Below are positions 11,478-23,538 of a DNA stretch of 64,000 nt, piece by piece. Position 1 is the first letter of the stretch; every line of letters begins with the position of its first letter. The DNA is from Malania oleifera (taxonomy: Eukaryota; Streptophyta; Magnoliopsida; Santalales; Ximeniaceae): contig NC_080426.1 of NCBI RefSeq assembly GCF_029873635.1, forward strand, positions 51,784,093-51,848,092, read 5' to 3'. A program made the position numbers and the translations under genes. Below the pieces are notes generated by a model. It was not told the DNA's origin, did no database searches, and was given only the letters and a program-made list of their open reading frames with translations.

Positions 11478-11679
11478 TCAACTTAACAGATTCATGTATG
11501 AATTTAGTGAAGGAAGAAAAACTAATTAACTAACTAACAAAAAATACAAGCAGATTTTATGTTGCTGCTATACGAATTTAACTGATTAAGCTATTTGGTG
11601 ACTTTTCTGTTGAGCTGCTGCTACACCAGTTATACTGATGTTGTTGCTGCTGTTGTTAAACTGAGGCTAGCTTTTCATA
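11382..11679 (-). repeat. 3' LTR of the copia element
   Basis: 298 bp, starting TATAAGAAATC and ending TTTTCATA on +. Aligns end to end with 16217-16481. It is longer mainly because of a TA run at 11448-11474. An extra base block with GATTCATGTATG is absent from the other LTR. Confidence 0.9.
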
Positions 11680-11691
11680 CTTCCCCTCAAG
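11680..11691 (-). promoter_or_regulatory. Polypurine tract of the copia element
   Basis: The minus strand reads CTTGAGGGGAAG immediately before the 3' LTR, the expected plus-strand primer position. Confidence 0.8.
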
Positions 11692-11748
11692 ATGGACTAA
11701 TAAAGAACAAATGTTAATCAGTCCCATCTTAGATAACAATTCTGAAAA

Positions 11749-11979
11749 TTATTTATAACCCAATGCCTTGGTTAATAAATCTGCTAATTGACAATGAGTT
11801 CTCACATGATTCAGTTTAATTACTTTAACCAATACCTTGTCCCTTACAATGTGACAATCGATCTTTATATGTTTGGTCCTTTCATGAAAAACTGGATTGG
11901 ATCCAATGTGCAAGGCTGATTGACTATTACAAAATAATACTGCTTCTCTATCATGCCTAATCTGCAAGTCCTTTAGCAA
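11749..11979 (-). pseudogene. Copia RNase H C-terminal fragment
   Basis: The open frame contains CNSQSALHIGSNPVFHERTK and ends with HCQLADLLTKALG, the standard C-terminal block of copia pol. It is separated from the reverse transcriptase by stops near 11980-12083. The end of pol lies 57 bp before the polypurine tract. Confidence 0.85.
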
Positions 11980-12083
11980 ATAAAGAATTCACACAATTTC
12001 ACAAGTTGCTATAGCCATAGCTCTATACTCTGCCTCAGCTGAAGATCTTGACATAGTAGCTTGTTTCTTTGATTTCCAAGAGA

Positions 12084-13214
12084 TCAATGAGTCTCCAAGA
12101 AATATACAAAATCCAGTAACAGATCGTCTTGTGTCTGAGCATGATGCCCAATCTGCATCACTGAATCTTTTGACATGTAGTTCTGATTTTGCAGAAAAAA
12201 TACTCCTTTCCCTGGTTCATTTTTGATGTAATGAAGTACCTTAAGAGCAGCTGCATAATGAGGCTTTCTAGGTTGTGCCATGAACTGACTGAGCTTGTGA
12301 ACAGCAAATGTAATGTTAGGCCTAGTAATAGTTAAATATAACAATCTGCCAACCAATCTTCTGTATTGAATTGGATCATTTAGCACATCACCTTCATGTT
12401 TGCTAAGTTTTAAAGTAGGATCCATAGGAACTTTGCCAGGTTTGCATCCTAGTAAGCCAACATCTTCCAAAATTTTTAGAGCATACTTCCTTTTACACAA
12501 GAAAATGCCCTTAGTTGTTCTTGCTAGCTCTAAACCAAGAAAATACCTCAAACTCCCTAAATCTTTCAACTTAAACTTCTGATTTAACAATATTTTAAAA
12601 TCTTCAACTCCCTTTTGATCATTGCTTGCTATTAGAACATCAACAACATACACCAGCAACACAATAAATGAATTTCCTTGTTGCATAGTGAATAAAGAGT
12701 AATTAGCCTTGGATTGAACAAAGCCAAGATCAATTAAGGCATTTGAGAACTTAGAAAACCACATTCTAGAAGCCTGTTTAAGCCCATAGAGTGATTTATT
12801 GAGCTTACAAACCAAGTGAGTCTACTCCCCCTGGCTGTGAACAACCTGATATTGCTCCCCCTTGCTGTGAAAACATGGTGGAAAAGACATGTAAACTTCT
12901 TCATTCAAATCTCCATGAAGAAATGCATTATTGACATCAAGTTGGCTGAGAAACCAACCTTTCACAGCAGCCACAACAAGTATAGTTTTGATAGAGACCA
13001 TCTTAGCAATTGGTGAGAAAGTGTCAATGTAATCGAGTCCCTCCTTTTGGGTGAAACCCTTGGCAACCAGCCTGGCTTTATACCTCTCAACTGAACCATC
13101 TGAATTGTATTTCACTTTATATACCCATTTACAACCAATGGGCTTCTTACCTGGTGGCAAGGAAGTTATAGTCCAAGTATTATTAGCTTCCAAAGCTGAA
13201 ATCTCAGCATCCAT
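12084..13214 (-). pseudogene. Copia reverse transcriptase (RVT_2), broken
   Basis: Two frames, 12822-13214 and 12084-12815, cover the domain. The first has [20 protein letters not shown] and the [13 protein letters not shown] block that carries the first catalytic Asp. The second has [13 protein letters not shown] and the thumb/connection region. The catalytic box reads YVVD instead of YVDD, because the first Asp codon GAT is now GTT at about 12640. The frames are joined across a frameshift or stop at about 12816. Confidence 0.9.
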
Positions 13215-14909
13215 GACAGCCTGCCACTTGGGATTACCAGCAGCTTGATGATAAAAAATAGGTTCAAAAATGGAAGAGATGGCACAACAAAAAAATTAAT
13301 ATGAAGGAGACAGATTATTGTAAGACAAATAAGATTGAATAGGATGAGAAGTACCTGAATCATGTATGGAAGATTTTGGAATGGCAACTGATTTGACTTG
13401 ATTACAGTGATAAGCCTCAAGAAAAGATGGTGGTTTAGTATGCCTAGTAGACCTTCTAAGAATAATAGGCTGGTTAGATGTATTAGAAACACCATGTGTA
13501 TCAGGAAAATCATGAATATTCTCATCAAAGTCTTGATGAATGTGAACAATGGTGTCATTAGAAGGAAGTAAAGGAGAAAAAGAGACAGCTGCAGACTCAA
13601 AATAAGGAATGGAAGGAAAAATAGGTAAAGGAATAAGATTGTCACATTTAAAAGAGTTATTTGAAGCAAAAGGAAAACTTGACTCATGAAACACAACATC
13701 CCTAAAAAAAAAAAAAAGTATGAGAATCAAGATCAAAGAGTTTATGACCCTTGACGTTGAAGGGATATCCTAGAAAAACATACTTTCTGGTTCTAGGGGT
13801 GAATTTATGTTTATGAGGACTGAGATTGGTAGCATAACACAAACAACCGAAAATCCTAAGATGTGAATAAGAAGGAGGTTTTTGAAATAGAAGTTCAAAA
13901 GGTGTTTTATGATTTAGAAAAAGGGATGGAAGTCTATTTATTAAATAGACTGCAGTGAGGACATAATCACCCCAAAAGGAGAGAGGAACATTGGACTGAA
14001 TTTGTAATGCTCTAGTAGTAGCAAGTATGTGTTGATGCTTTATTTCTACAATTGAATTTTGTTGTGGGGTGTAAGCACAACTCAATTAATGAATAATTCC
14101 TTTGGAGCTGTAGAAATTATTAAAACAAAATTCTAAGGCATTATCAATTCTGATGGATTTGATCTTGGTATCAAATTGAGCGAGAATCATGTTATAGAAA
14201 GATACAGTGAGTGATCTGACTTCAGATTTATTTTTGAGTAAGAAAACCCAAGTTGAATATCTATGACAATAGTGAGAAAATATCTATGACCATTAAAGGT
14301 TAAAACAGAAAAAGGACCCCAAACATCCATATGAACAAGATCAAAAGGATAACCACATTTATTGTTATTGAAAAGAGAAGAAATTCTCTTCTGTTTTGCC
14401 AAAGGACAAATAGTAAAAGTTTTACTACAGCAGCTCTTAAGAAAAGGTAAAACACTGCCCAAGGAATGAATTTTTACATCAGAAGGATGTCCAAGTCCTG
14501 AATGCCAAAGTGAAAATATATTCGAAGAAAGAGAAGAAGAGCAAGCAGCAGAGAAATCCTTAAGATTCTCCTTAGAAAAAAATGCAATGGCTTGAGAAAC
14601 GCTTGAATCTTGTAATAAGTACAAACCATCATGCATTTTGCCCATTCCAATCGTGTTCCAACATGTAAGGTCCTGTAGAAAACAAAATTGTGACAAAAAA
14701 ACAAAACATATAGGTTGAGATTTGGTTAATTCACTAACTGATAAAAGATTAAAATCAAAAGAAGGTACACAAAGAACATTGTGAAGAAATATGTGGGAAG
14801 AAAGTTGAATAGTGTCAATGTGTGTAACAATAGCTGCTTCTCCATTAGGCATTTTCACCGTACTATGTGAGACCTCAGTATAAGAAGTTAACAACTGAAT
14901 GGAACACAC
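13215..14909 (-). pseudogene. Copia protease end, integrase and spacer, broken
   Basis: The frame 14187-14909 carries the protease C-terminal part, the pre-integrase zinc-binding region (LWHSGLGHPS ... CPLAKQKR) and the integrase core start (HMDVWGPF). After a gap with stops, the frame 13702-14085 carries [14 protein letters not shown], with the third catalytic residue Glu retained. The rest (13296-13700) is the variable spacer before the reverse transcriptase. Several frames overlap here and none is intact. Confidence 0.85.
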
Positions 14910-16134
14910 TATATGATCACTTGCACTAGTATCAATAACCCATGTAGATCATATGCTTTTCTGTTAACAACTTTAGTAGAAAAGACAGAATGCTTGTAAT
15001 TACCTGCAACAACATTTGATGGACAAGCCACAGCATTAGCAGCATGGAGTTCTTTATCTTTAGGCCATTGTGAAGTAGAACAAGAACCAATTAATGTCAA
15101 CAGTTGTTGATATTGGTCATGAGTGAAAGCTGGAGCTTGAGAAACAGACTTTGATGAAGCAGAATCAGTAAATCTAGCATAATTATTCCTTTGAATGAGG
15201 TCAATATTAGATGAAACTTGATGAGCAGTGGCATATTTATTGTTCTTGAACTTGAAACCTGGAGGAAAACCATGCAGCTTATAGCATTTGTCTATGGTGT
15301 GGCCTAACTTTCCACAATGAGTGCATAAAGGCCTTTCTTTGCCTTTAAAATTGGTTCCGAAATTCTTGGTTGCTAGAGCAGTGGATTCAACTCTAACAAC
15401 ATTATGCACAGACCTCTACATTTCTTCTTGAATTAACAAAGAATGTACCTTATTGACAGAAGGCAAAGGATCCATCAATAAAATTTGAGTTCTTACTTGA
15501 GAGAAAACATCATTCACTCCCATGAGAAATTTCATAGTGGACTCCTTAGCTTGAAGATTCTGTAATTTTTGATTAATCCCACACACGCACTGACCACAAG
15601 TACACTGAGTAAATGGATTCAAATTCTGCAATTGATCCCATAAAATCTTGAGCTGAGTGAAATAATCAGTGAGTGACAACTCTCCCTGATGAATCTCAGT
15701 AATTTGCTTTTGAATATTGAAGATCTTGGTCCCATTTCCTTGACTGAAAGTGTCTCGAAGATCAGTCCAGATTTCTAAAGCAGTAGCTCTATAGATAATA
15801 CTACCTTGAAGCTTTGGTGATACAAAATTAATGATCCATGTACCTACCATATTATCAGCACGAACCCATGTTTGAATAGCATTTGGAGAATTCACCAACG
15901 GTGAAGATATGGTTAAAGATCATCAATAAATCCTAACTTGTTTTTGGCAATTAGAGATTTCCTCACTGATCTTGCCCAGGCAGGATAATTTTCTCCCCCA
16001 ATCAATGGTTGAGAAGTGAGAATTGCTCCTGGATTTTCACTAGGATGCAAGAACATAGGATCACTAAAATTATATGAATCTTGTAAAGAAGATGAAGCCT
16101 CTGTGTTGGAAGTATTAGCTGCTGTTTCCACCAT
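14909..16134 (-). pseudogene. Copia gag and protease active-site region, broken
   Basis: The start codon is at 16132-16134. The N-terminal segment has LTSQPLIGGENYPAWARSV, the Retrotran_gag_3 signature. The frame is lost at about 15900-15912 and resumes at 15416-15898 with the UBN2 core. After a stop at about 15410 there is a zinc knuckle CTHCGKLGHTIDKC (about 15280-15325). Near 14925 the protease motif reads DTSASDH where DSGASDH is usual, in yet another frame. Confidence 0.85.
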
Positions 16135-16204
16135 TGAAGAAGCTCGTAGAACACAGTAACTGAAGAAAAGAAAACTCGAAGAAGATAACAATGGAGAACA
16201 AGAA

Positions 16205-16216
16205 GCTCTGATACCA
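16205..16216 (-). promoter_or_regulatory. Primer-binding site of the copia element (initiator Met tRNA)
   Basis: The minus strand reads TGGTATCAGAGC, an exact match to the 3' end complement of plant initiator tRNA-Met, immediately next to the 5' LTR. Confidence 0.9.
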
Positions 16217-16481
16217 TATAAGAAATCAATCTTGATGAAGGAAACTGATTTCATTAATTGAAAAAAATAACAATACAAAATGTATATATACACATTCAGC
16301 TTAACTCTAGTGAAGGAGAAAAAACTAATTAACTAACTAACAAAAAATACAAGCAGATTTCGGTTGTTGCTATACGAATTTAACTGATTAAGCTGTTTGG
16401 TGACTTTTTTGTTGGGCTGCTGCTGCACCAGTTATACTGTTGCTGCTGCTGCTGCTGTTAAACTGAGGCTGGCTCTTCATA
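16217..16481 (-). repeat. 5' LTR of the copia element
   Basis: 265 bp, TATAAG...TTCATA on +. Pairs with 11382-11679. The right end is rich in GCTGCT repeats. Confidence 0.9.
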
Positions 16482-16675
16482 ATATCAATCTTATCTTTGA
16501 CACTTCTTTAATTACAAAGAAGTCCCTTGAGGTCATTGAGGTCTCTCAAGCTCTTTTCAAATTCATGGTTTCCGGTGCAATGGGTAAATGCTAAATGACC
16601 ACTGGTGCAAGGATTGAAATGTGATCAAGGCCAATTTTTGTATCAATAGTTTGGCATCATCTCTAGTAATAATTC
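16482..16675 (+). repeat. Dispersed repeat, right part
   Basis: Continues the repeat interrupted by the copia element and aligns with about 39685-39850 (ATGACCACTGGTGCAAG against ATGACCATTGATGCAAG; CCAATTTTTGTATCAATA against TCAATTTTTGCATCAATA). It ends at the AATTC target duplication of the solo LTR. Confidence 0.6.
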
Positions 16676-17385
16676 TATTGACTCTATAAGTCTAATTCTG
16701 TTTTGATAATGACTTGGTATTTGACTTGTGCAGTTGAGTTCTTGAACAAGATTATGATCTAGAATGCATGAATGGTAACCATGATATGAAAGCCACGAGG
16801 AACCTAAAGTACATATCACTTGACTCAATCCATGGAACTAGAAGAGTAAAATGATGAAAAAGCAAGTTTCAAGTTCAAGATCTTCAATTGGAATGGGTAT
16901 TTAGAATTGAATGTATTTACATATGACATATGATATTATTCGAAACTCAAATATACCCTAAACAGACCTTAGGACTCATGCATTTCATGAAAGATTCATT
17001 TACATTAGTTCTAGGTTGAATGAATTTTAGAGGCAAATTTTAGAGGTCTCATCGACGAACTACATGGCCTTGTCGACGAACACATGAAGGTCATTCGGCG
17101 ACGAACGTTCTGTCCTTGTCAACAATAAAATACCGAGAGCCCAAAAAGTTTAGACAGTGCTTTCGTTGACGAACAAGTGTTGATCACTTGTCGACGAACG
17201 CATTTCTCTCGTCGACGAGCTCCTGGTGCAGAATTGCGTTTCAGCACGGACACAAACATAAATATGAGATTTTAAATGATCCAACGGTCAGAAATTGTTT
17301 AGATTGCGAGATTGCTTATATACACTAACCCTAAACCCTAGAAGAACACTTTTTTGCCTATCTCTTGAGAGCCTTGAACATATTG

Positions 17386-18910
17386 TGTAACATCCTCAAA
17401 ATTCTTACCATTTATATATATATATATACATTCATACCTAAGCATCGGAAACACAAATCATATAACCATTTATATATATATACTATACAATACCAGAATC
17501 CAGTATATACAAACCATAGCCATACAAAATAAACCCCTCCAACATCATCTACCCCAAAAATACAAAACTATGTCATAACTCACCCTACAACCGGGGCAAT
17601 CAAGTAAACTTCCTATCCGCGAGCCTAATCTGCTCGCCTAGCTGGTTCACCTAAAAAGTGGTAAAGTAATGGGGTGAGTCGATGCTCACTAAGTGGAAAT
17701 ATGCTATTACTAGTGTGTGGCGACCGAGTCATAAAATTATAATAATAGTATTTAAAACTGTATGATCTAACAATTCTGTAAAACACATGTATAATAACTT
17801 AAAACATTTGTATCATCTGAATTTTCTATCATTCATAGTGCTACATCATACTGTATACAATAAAAGCTATAAAACTATATACATATACATAACTATTTTC
17901 TTTTCCTGGGACTCTGTATGTCATGATTTGACCCCTCATGATAGGGTTGTGCGGCCCGTAGGCGGGACTTAACCTGGTCGGCCCTCCAGGTAAGTCACTA
18001 TACTCTACACTACCTCAGCCCGGCCAAATTGCATACTTTCCTAGGCGCGGGACTGGCTGCCACCTCGTCAAACCGGCCCCCTCCACCCAGGGAACTGGGA
18101 AGCTACATACTCTCCGAGCACGGTCGATGGTACCCACACACTATCTGAGATATGTGGTTGCACTCTATCTGTATCTAGCAACGGTACCGTGCTTTATATA
18201 TCTGTATTGTATCTGTCTGTGATCTTTCCATAGGGATCTGATAGTATATATAATTTCTGATAATATGAATAAATTTCCTAGCATAGCATATTTCCCTTAC
18301 CTTATCTCTGAAAAGCCCCTACTAAATTCTGGCCCTATACCCGTAGGGTTTCTAGCTCAACGCCTTGAAAATGACATCCCTCAGAACAAATCATTAGTAT
18401 TTCTTTGTGTCTTGTATTTTTTATAATCGAGGGAAAGACAAATACTAAATAAAATGTCTTACCCCGAGATTGGGACGAAAGCCAAACCAACTCCACCAAC
18501 GATCAGCTCCAGCAGACTTGCAGAGAACTTCGCTAAGAGCATTGTGGTGGCTTCAGATCGTCGATCCGGTGTGAAACGGACCCGGAATCGAAGAGAGAAG
18601 GAGGGAGTGACGTTTTTAGAGAGAGAAAGACCCTTTTGCGCATGAGTTGTGTTGAAAAAATTCGAGTTTTCACTATTTATAGAGCCGGATTCGTCAACGA
18701 GACATGTCACCTCATCAACGAGTCCTTTAATAATTTCATCAACGAACTTCCTCCCTCGTCGACGAATTTCAGACTGTCCCAAAAACCCTTCTCGGTATCT
18801 TCTCGTCGACAAGGCGTGGCTTCGTCGGTGAGGTCCCCTTATATGCTCGTCGACAAACTCCTTGTGTTTGTCGACGAGGTCCTGTGGAAAAAATCTTTTG
18901 GGTCATTACA
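17386..18910 (-). repeat. 3' LTR of the gypsy chromovirus
   Basis: 1525 bp, TGTAACATCC...GTCATTACA on +. The minus-strand TATA box TATAAATA is at 18674-18681. The U3 segment upstream of it (18685-18890) holds an array of TCGTCGACGA-like palindromes. It matches the split 5' LTR except for small changes and one 44 bp stretch present only here. Confidence 0.92.
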
Positions 18911-18923
18911 TTCTCCCCTCCTT
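18911..18923 (-). promoter_or_regulatory. Polypurine tract of the gypsy chromovirus
   Basis: The minus strand reads AAGGAGGGGAGAA and directly abuts the 3' LTR. Confidence 0.85.
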
Positions 18924-19152
18924 ATAAAATTTTATCCTCGAAATTTACTATCTATATCTCCATCTATCATCTCATAAAGGCAAATGGTCTACTTATTTTA
19001 TTACCTACCCTCACTTATGGTGGAGGAATACCGTGGTTACATTTTATGTTGTGGGAGATTACATACATAAAACTGAAACTATCTACTCACTAAATCCATA
19101 CATGTAACTGCAAAAGAAACTTATCTAACTATTATACTTTACCTGATTACCT

Positions 19153-21436
19153 CTATACCTCTTGGAACAACTGCAGGTAATTCTGTCTGATCTGCTCGTC
19201 AAGCTCCCAAGAAACTTCCTCTATGGCGTGATTCCTTCACAAGACTTTAACTAACTATATTTCTTTAGTGCGTAGAGTCTGAATCTTTCTATCCAAAATT
19301 TGTGCTAGTACTTCTCCATATGCCAATGAATCCTTAAGCTCTATCTCTGCATAGCTAATGATGTGGGATGGGTCTGAGACATATTTCCTTAACATGGCAA
19401 CATGAAACACATCATGAATTCGAGCCAAAGCTGGCGGCAAAGCTAGCCTATAGGCAACTGACCCTATTCTCTCAAGTATCTCGAAAGGGTCAATATACCT
19501 AGGGCTTAACTTGCCCTTCTTTCCAAACCTCATAACTCCTTTCAGAGGAGCTATCTTAAAAAATACTCGATCTCCCACATTAAATTCTAATTCTCGACGG
19601 TGAGTGTCTGCGTAGCTCTTTTGCCGACTCTGTGCTGTACTGATTCTTTCTCTAATCAATCGGACCTTGTCGGATGCCTGTTGTATTATTTCTAGACCCA
19701 AAACTCGCATTTCACCTACCTCGTCCCATAAAAAAGGAGAACGACATCTCCTGCCATATAATGCCTCATAAGGAGTCATGCTGATACTAGCCTGGTAGCT
19801 GTTACTATAAGCAAATTCAACTAGCGGTATAAACTAAGTCCAGTTACCCCCAAAATCCAGCACGCAAGCACGAAGCATATCTTCTAATGTATGAATCATC
19901 CTCTCAATCTGTCCATTTGTCTGGGAATGAAAAGCAGTGCTAAAAGCTAACTGTGTACCCATAGCCTCTTAAAAACTTTTCTAGAATCGTGAAGTAAATC
20001 GAGGATCTCAGTATGAGACTATGGATATCGGCACCCCATGGACACGAACTATCTCCTGGACATAAATTTCTGTCAACCTATCCATGGAATAACCGACTTT
20101 AATAGGGATGAAATGGGTGGTCTTCTTCAAACGATCAACCACCACCCAAATTGCATTCAATCCTTGTCGCACTGGTGGTAACCCCATAACGAAGTCCATC
20201 GAAACGTAGTCCCATTTCCACTCTGGAAACGAACAATGGCTGTAACTGTCCTGCCAGTTTCTGGTGCTCAACTTTAACCTGCTGGCACGTCAAGCACTAT
20301 TGTACAAACTCGGCTATCTCCTTTTTCATTCTACTCTACCAAAAGTACTCTCGCAGATCCCAATACATTTTAGTGCTGCCGGGATGGACCGTGTATAGGG
20401 ATCTGTGAGCCTCCTCTAGTATAGTTCTCCTGATCTCGGTATTTATAGGAACACATAGCCTAGTACGGAATCGCAAAGTTCCATCATCTAATATGCTGAA
20501 CTCCTCACCCTGACCATCCCGTACTCTAGCTATCACCTTTGCCAACTCCTCATCATCACCCTGAGCTGCTTTAATCCTCTCGTATAGCGTTGGCTGAACC
20601 ACTAGACTAGCAATAACTGCCTGAGGACTCTTCTCTACCAATTCTATGTTGAGCCTCTCCAAATCCATCAGAATTGAGTGTTGAATCCCCATAACTGCCA
20701 GTACGGGTACCCTTGATTTCCTGTTCAGAGCATCTGCCACTACATTCGCTTTTCTTAGGTGATAACTAATCGTGCAATCATAGTCTTTAATAAGCTCTAG
20801 CCACCTTTTTTGCCTCATATTCAACTCTTTCTGGGTAAAGAAATATTTCAGGCCCTTGTGATCCGTGAAAATCTCATACTTTCCACCATATAAGTAATGC
20901 CTCCAAATCTTAAAAGCATACACTACCGCAGCAAGTTCTAAATCATGAATAGGACAATTCTTCTCATATTCTTTAAATTATCTAAACGCATACGCAATAA
21001 CCCTACTGTGCTAGATCAACACACATCCAAGACCCTTCAAAGAGGCATCACTGTATATTACAAACTCGTCCTCCCCTGATGGAATAGCTAATACTGAAGT
21101 TGAAACTAACCACTGCTTTAACTCTTGAAAACTCTACTCACGGTCATTAATCCATTCAAATTTTAAATTTTTCCTCGTGAGTTGTGTCAACGGACTTGAT
21201 AGCCTAGAGAAACCATCCACAAAGCGCTGGTAATAACCTACTAATCCTAGAAAACTCCTGACTTCTTGAGTACTTCCCAGCCTTTCCCAACTCACCACTG
21301 CCTTTATTTTACTTGGATTGACAGATACACCTGCTTCAGAGATCACGTGGCCGAGAAAAGAAACTTGTTCCAGCCAGAATTCACATTTCTTGAACTTTGC
21401 ATATAATTTTCTTCCCCTTAATATCTGCAACACTAG
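19153..21436 (-). pseudogene. Gypsy pol, C-terminal part: RT thumb, RNase H, integrase, chromodomain
   Basis: In coding order: 21134-21436 has [20 protein letters not shown] and the RT connection. 20336-21100 is RNase H, with [21 protein letters not shown] and [12 protein letters not shown]. 20240-20420 is the integrase zinc region, [10 protein letters not shown] then CLTCQQVK. 19780-20271 is the integrase core, with WDYVSMDFVMGLP. 19255-19779 is the integrase tail, MTPYEALYGRRCRSP and FHVAMLRKYVSDPSHI. The chromodomain follows, ending at a TAG at 19153-19155. Stops break the frame near 21133, 21000, 20320, 19980 and 19256. The start of this segment is a nested solo LTR, not a native end. Confidence 0.9.
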
Positions 21437-23538
21437 TGTCACGCCCCGAACCCTGAAATTGGACCCATGGGTGAATTAAGTAACCTAACCTGTCTCTGTA
21501 TCAATATAAAACATACATGATACCATATATAAGAGGGTCCGACCCCATGGGGTAACGGATGACCTATATACATACATACAATACATGTCCATACTCATCA
21601 ATATACGTAGCGGAATACGGTCTTTCTTTACATCAAACTGTATCATACCAGAGTCTATACCATAGAGGGTTAAACATACCTATATATACCATACATACCA
21701 TGGGTGTCTACAAAATCCATCAGGACAACCTGGTTACAAAATTCGTACCTATCAGGTACTAACAGTAGCTAAACACACCCCCGCTTTCGGATGTTAGGAT
21801 GCTAGTTTCAGCTACCCGAAGGACCTGAAAAAACATTTGTATATATTCGGGGTGAGACACCTCTCAATAAGGGAGAAAACAGGTTATATCAGTGTGTGGC
21901 ATACCAGTGTCATTTCCATACTTCATAACACATATATACGATACAATTTGAAACAATACGTACAGTTTCAAAACAATGTCCATACATTTCCACACAGTTC
22001 CAGTATTTTCACAAATCCATTCCAGTTCATACGATACTCAAATACATACATACATACATATGGTCAGTGTCGTCACACTACTCACAACTACACAAGGTCA
22101 CCTAGTCTCACAACGGTTACGTTCCAACACATTAAACTACGAAGGTTTCCGACTCAGGCCCAATAGTGAATCCATTGCTACATATGCAACTACACAAGGT
22201 CACCTGGTCTAACCCCGATTATGTTACCATGTGCAAACTACGTTGCGTCAACTCAGGCCCACTGTGGTTCGTTGCTACATTCGATGACCAGCCGTATCAT
22301 ACTGGTGATATTTCGCACCCCGGATATAGAGCCGGCCACTCTTGGTGATATTTCGCACCCCGGATATAGAGTCGGCCACTCTTGCCCACGGTAGTTACCC
22401 GTTACAGGGCACAGCATACGGTAGTTAGCCGCCCCTAGCTGTTACAGTGTACGGTAGTTAGCCGCCCCTAACTGTTACGGCGTACGGTAGTTAGCCGCCC
22501 CTAGCCATTTTTTACAAAACCTGGAATCATTTTAGAACTCACATTCCTATACATTTCAGCGTACGATAATTAGCCGTCACATAGCTGTTTGCACAAATAT
22601 TACATACATCCATACAAACATACCACACTTATTTGGTTTATGGAAAATCCTATTGTTTATAGTTTCAAGTATACAGTTTATGCAAATATGGATTACGGTC
22701 ACCTCAATAATACAGTTTAAACACATCCAACAGTTTTCCAAGCAAAATAGAGATGGTACCTGAAATCCCCAATTTTCCCAAAAATTGTAACCCGAAAATC
22801 CCATGTTTTTACCCGATAGATTTCCCCAAATAAGTAGCCAAAACATACATACGATCGTAGCCTACAGGCCTACCGATCCCAATTTCAAAAATGGACTGAT
22901 ATAAACAGAATCCCCTTACCTCAACTCGAAACCAAATCACGAACTCTATGGCCCTCAAAACTACGAACCGAGACTCCGAAATCTATAAATCACAATACTA
23001 AACATGCTTATAATCCATACTACTACATATATACCGAATCAGAAATGAAAATCGAGCCTTACTTCGATTTTGGCCCGAAACCCGAAAATCTCATAAATGA
23101 GATTCCGATCTGCAGAAGTTGTAGAGAATCCTTCCATGATCCTCGTGGTAACCTCGGATTTCCGATTCTATCAACGACTGGAGAGGAAATCTAGAGAGAG
23201 AGAGAGAGAGAGATATATGAGATTTCTTAATGAAGAAGAAAGAGAAAATCCCTTTTATACCCCTTTGACCCGACCGATTTTCGTTGACAAAAAGTTCCTT
23301 CGTCGACGAAAAGTCAAGGACTTTGTCGAGCATGTCGGCAGTCTCGTCGACAAAGTCTGATATTTCCCAGTTTCTCCGCCTCTCGGTATTTTCTTGTTGA
23401 GGAGCTTCTGAATTTCGTTGACGAGAAACCCACTACCTTCGTCGACGAATTATGGCCTCATCGAAGAAGTCTACAAAAATTCCATCTTTGTCCCTCTCTT
23501 TTACATACCAACCCCATCGTACGGTTCGGGTTCTTACA
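21437..23538 (-). mobile_element. Solo LTR nested in the gypsy reverse transcriptase
   Basis: 2102 bp, TGTCACGCCC...TTCTTACA on +. Removing it rejoins the reverse transcriptase reading frame at HHLRL/VLQILR. Flanks ACTAG (21432-21436) and ATCAG (23539-23543) look like a decayed duplication. Orientation is inferred from the palindrome array (23280-23465) and a TATA near 23258. Inside are a GA run (23193-23213), a duplicated 41 bp segment (about 22297-22383) and 37-38 bp tandem units (about 22385-22510). It shares the block GTGAGACACCTC...GTGTGTGGC with the other gypsy LTRs here. Confidence 0.85.

Larger units (their letters stand above)
11382..16481 (-). mobile_element. Ty1/copia retrotransposon, 5.1 kb, decayed
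   Basis: LTRs are 11382-11679 (3') and 16217-16481 (5'). The primer-binding site abuts the 5' LTR and a polypurine tract abuts the 3' LTR. Gag, protease, integrase, reverse transcriptase and RNase H remnants follow in copia order on the minus strand. Flanking bases ATATA (11377-11381) and ATATC (16482-16486) are a one-mismatch target duplication; the paralogous repeat at 39480-39850 supplies the uninterrupted version. Short LTRs and the gag type suggest an Ale/Ivana-like lineage, but this is not settled. Every domain carries stops or frameshifts, so it is not autonomous. Confidence 0.92.

Noticed and set aside
13166-13699. 177-codon Leu/Ile-rich frame that looks like a membrane protein
   Set aside because: It is an out-of-frame reading of the copia spacer before the reverse transcriptase; the real copia frames overlap it.
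17045-17225. Palindromic repeats resembling a CRISPR array
   Set aside because: Units are only about 10 bp, imperfect and irregularly spaced, and lie inside an LTR of plant nuclear DNA with no cas genes.
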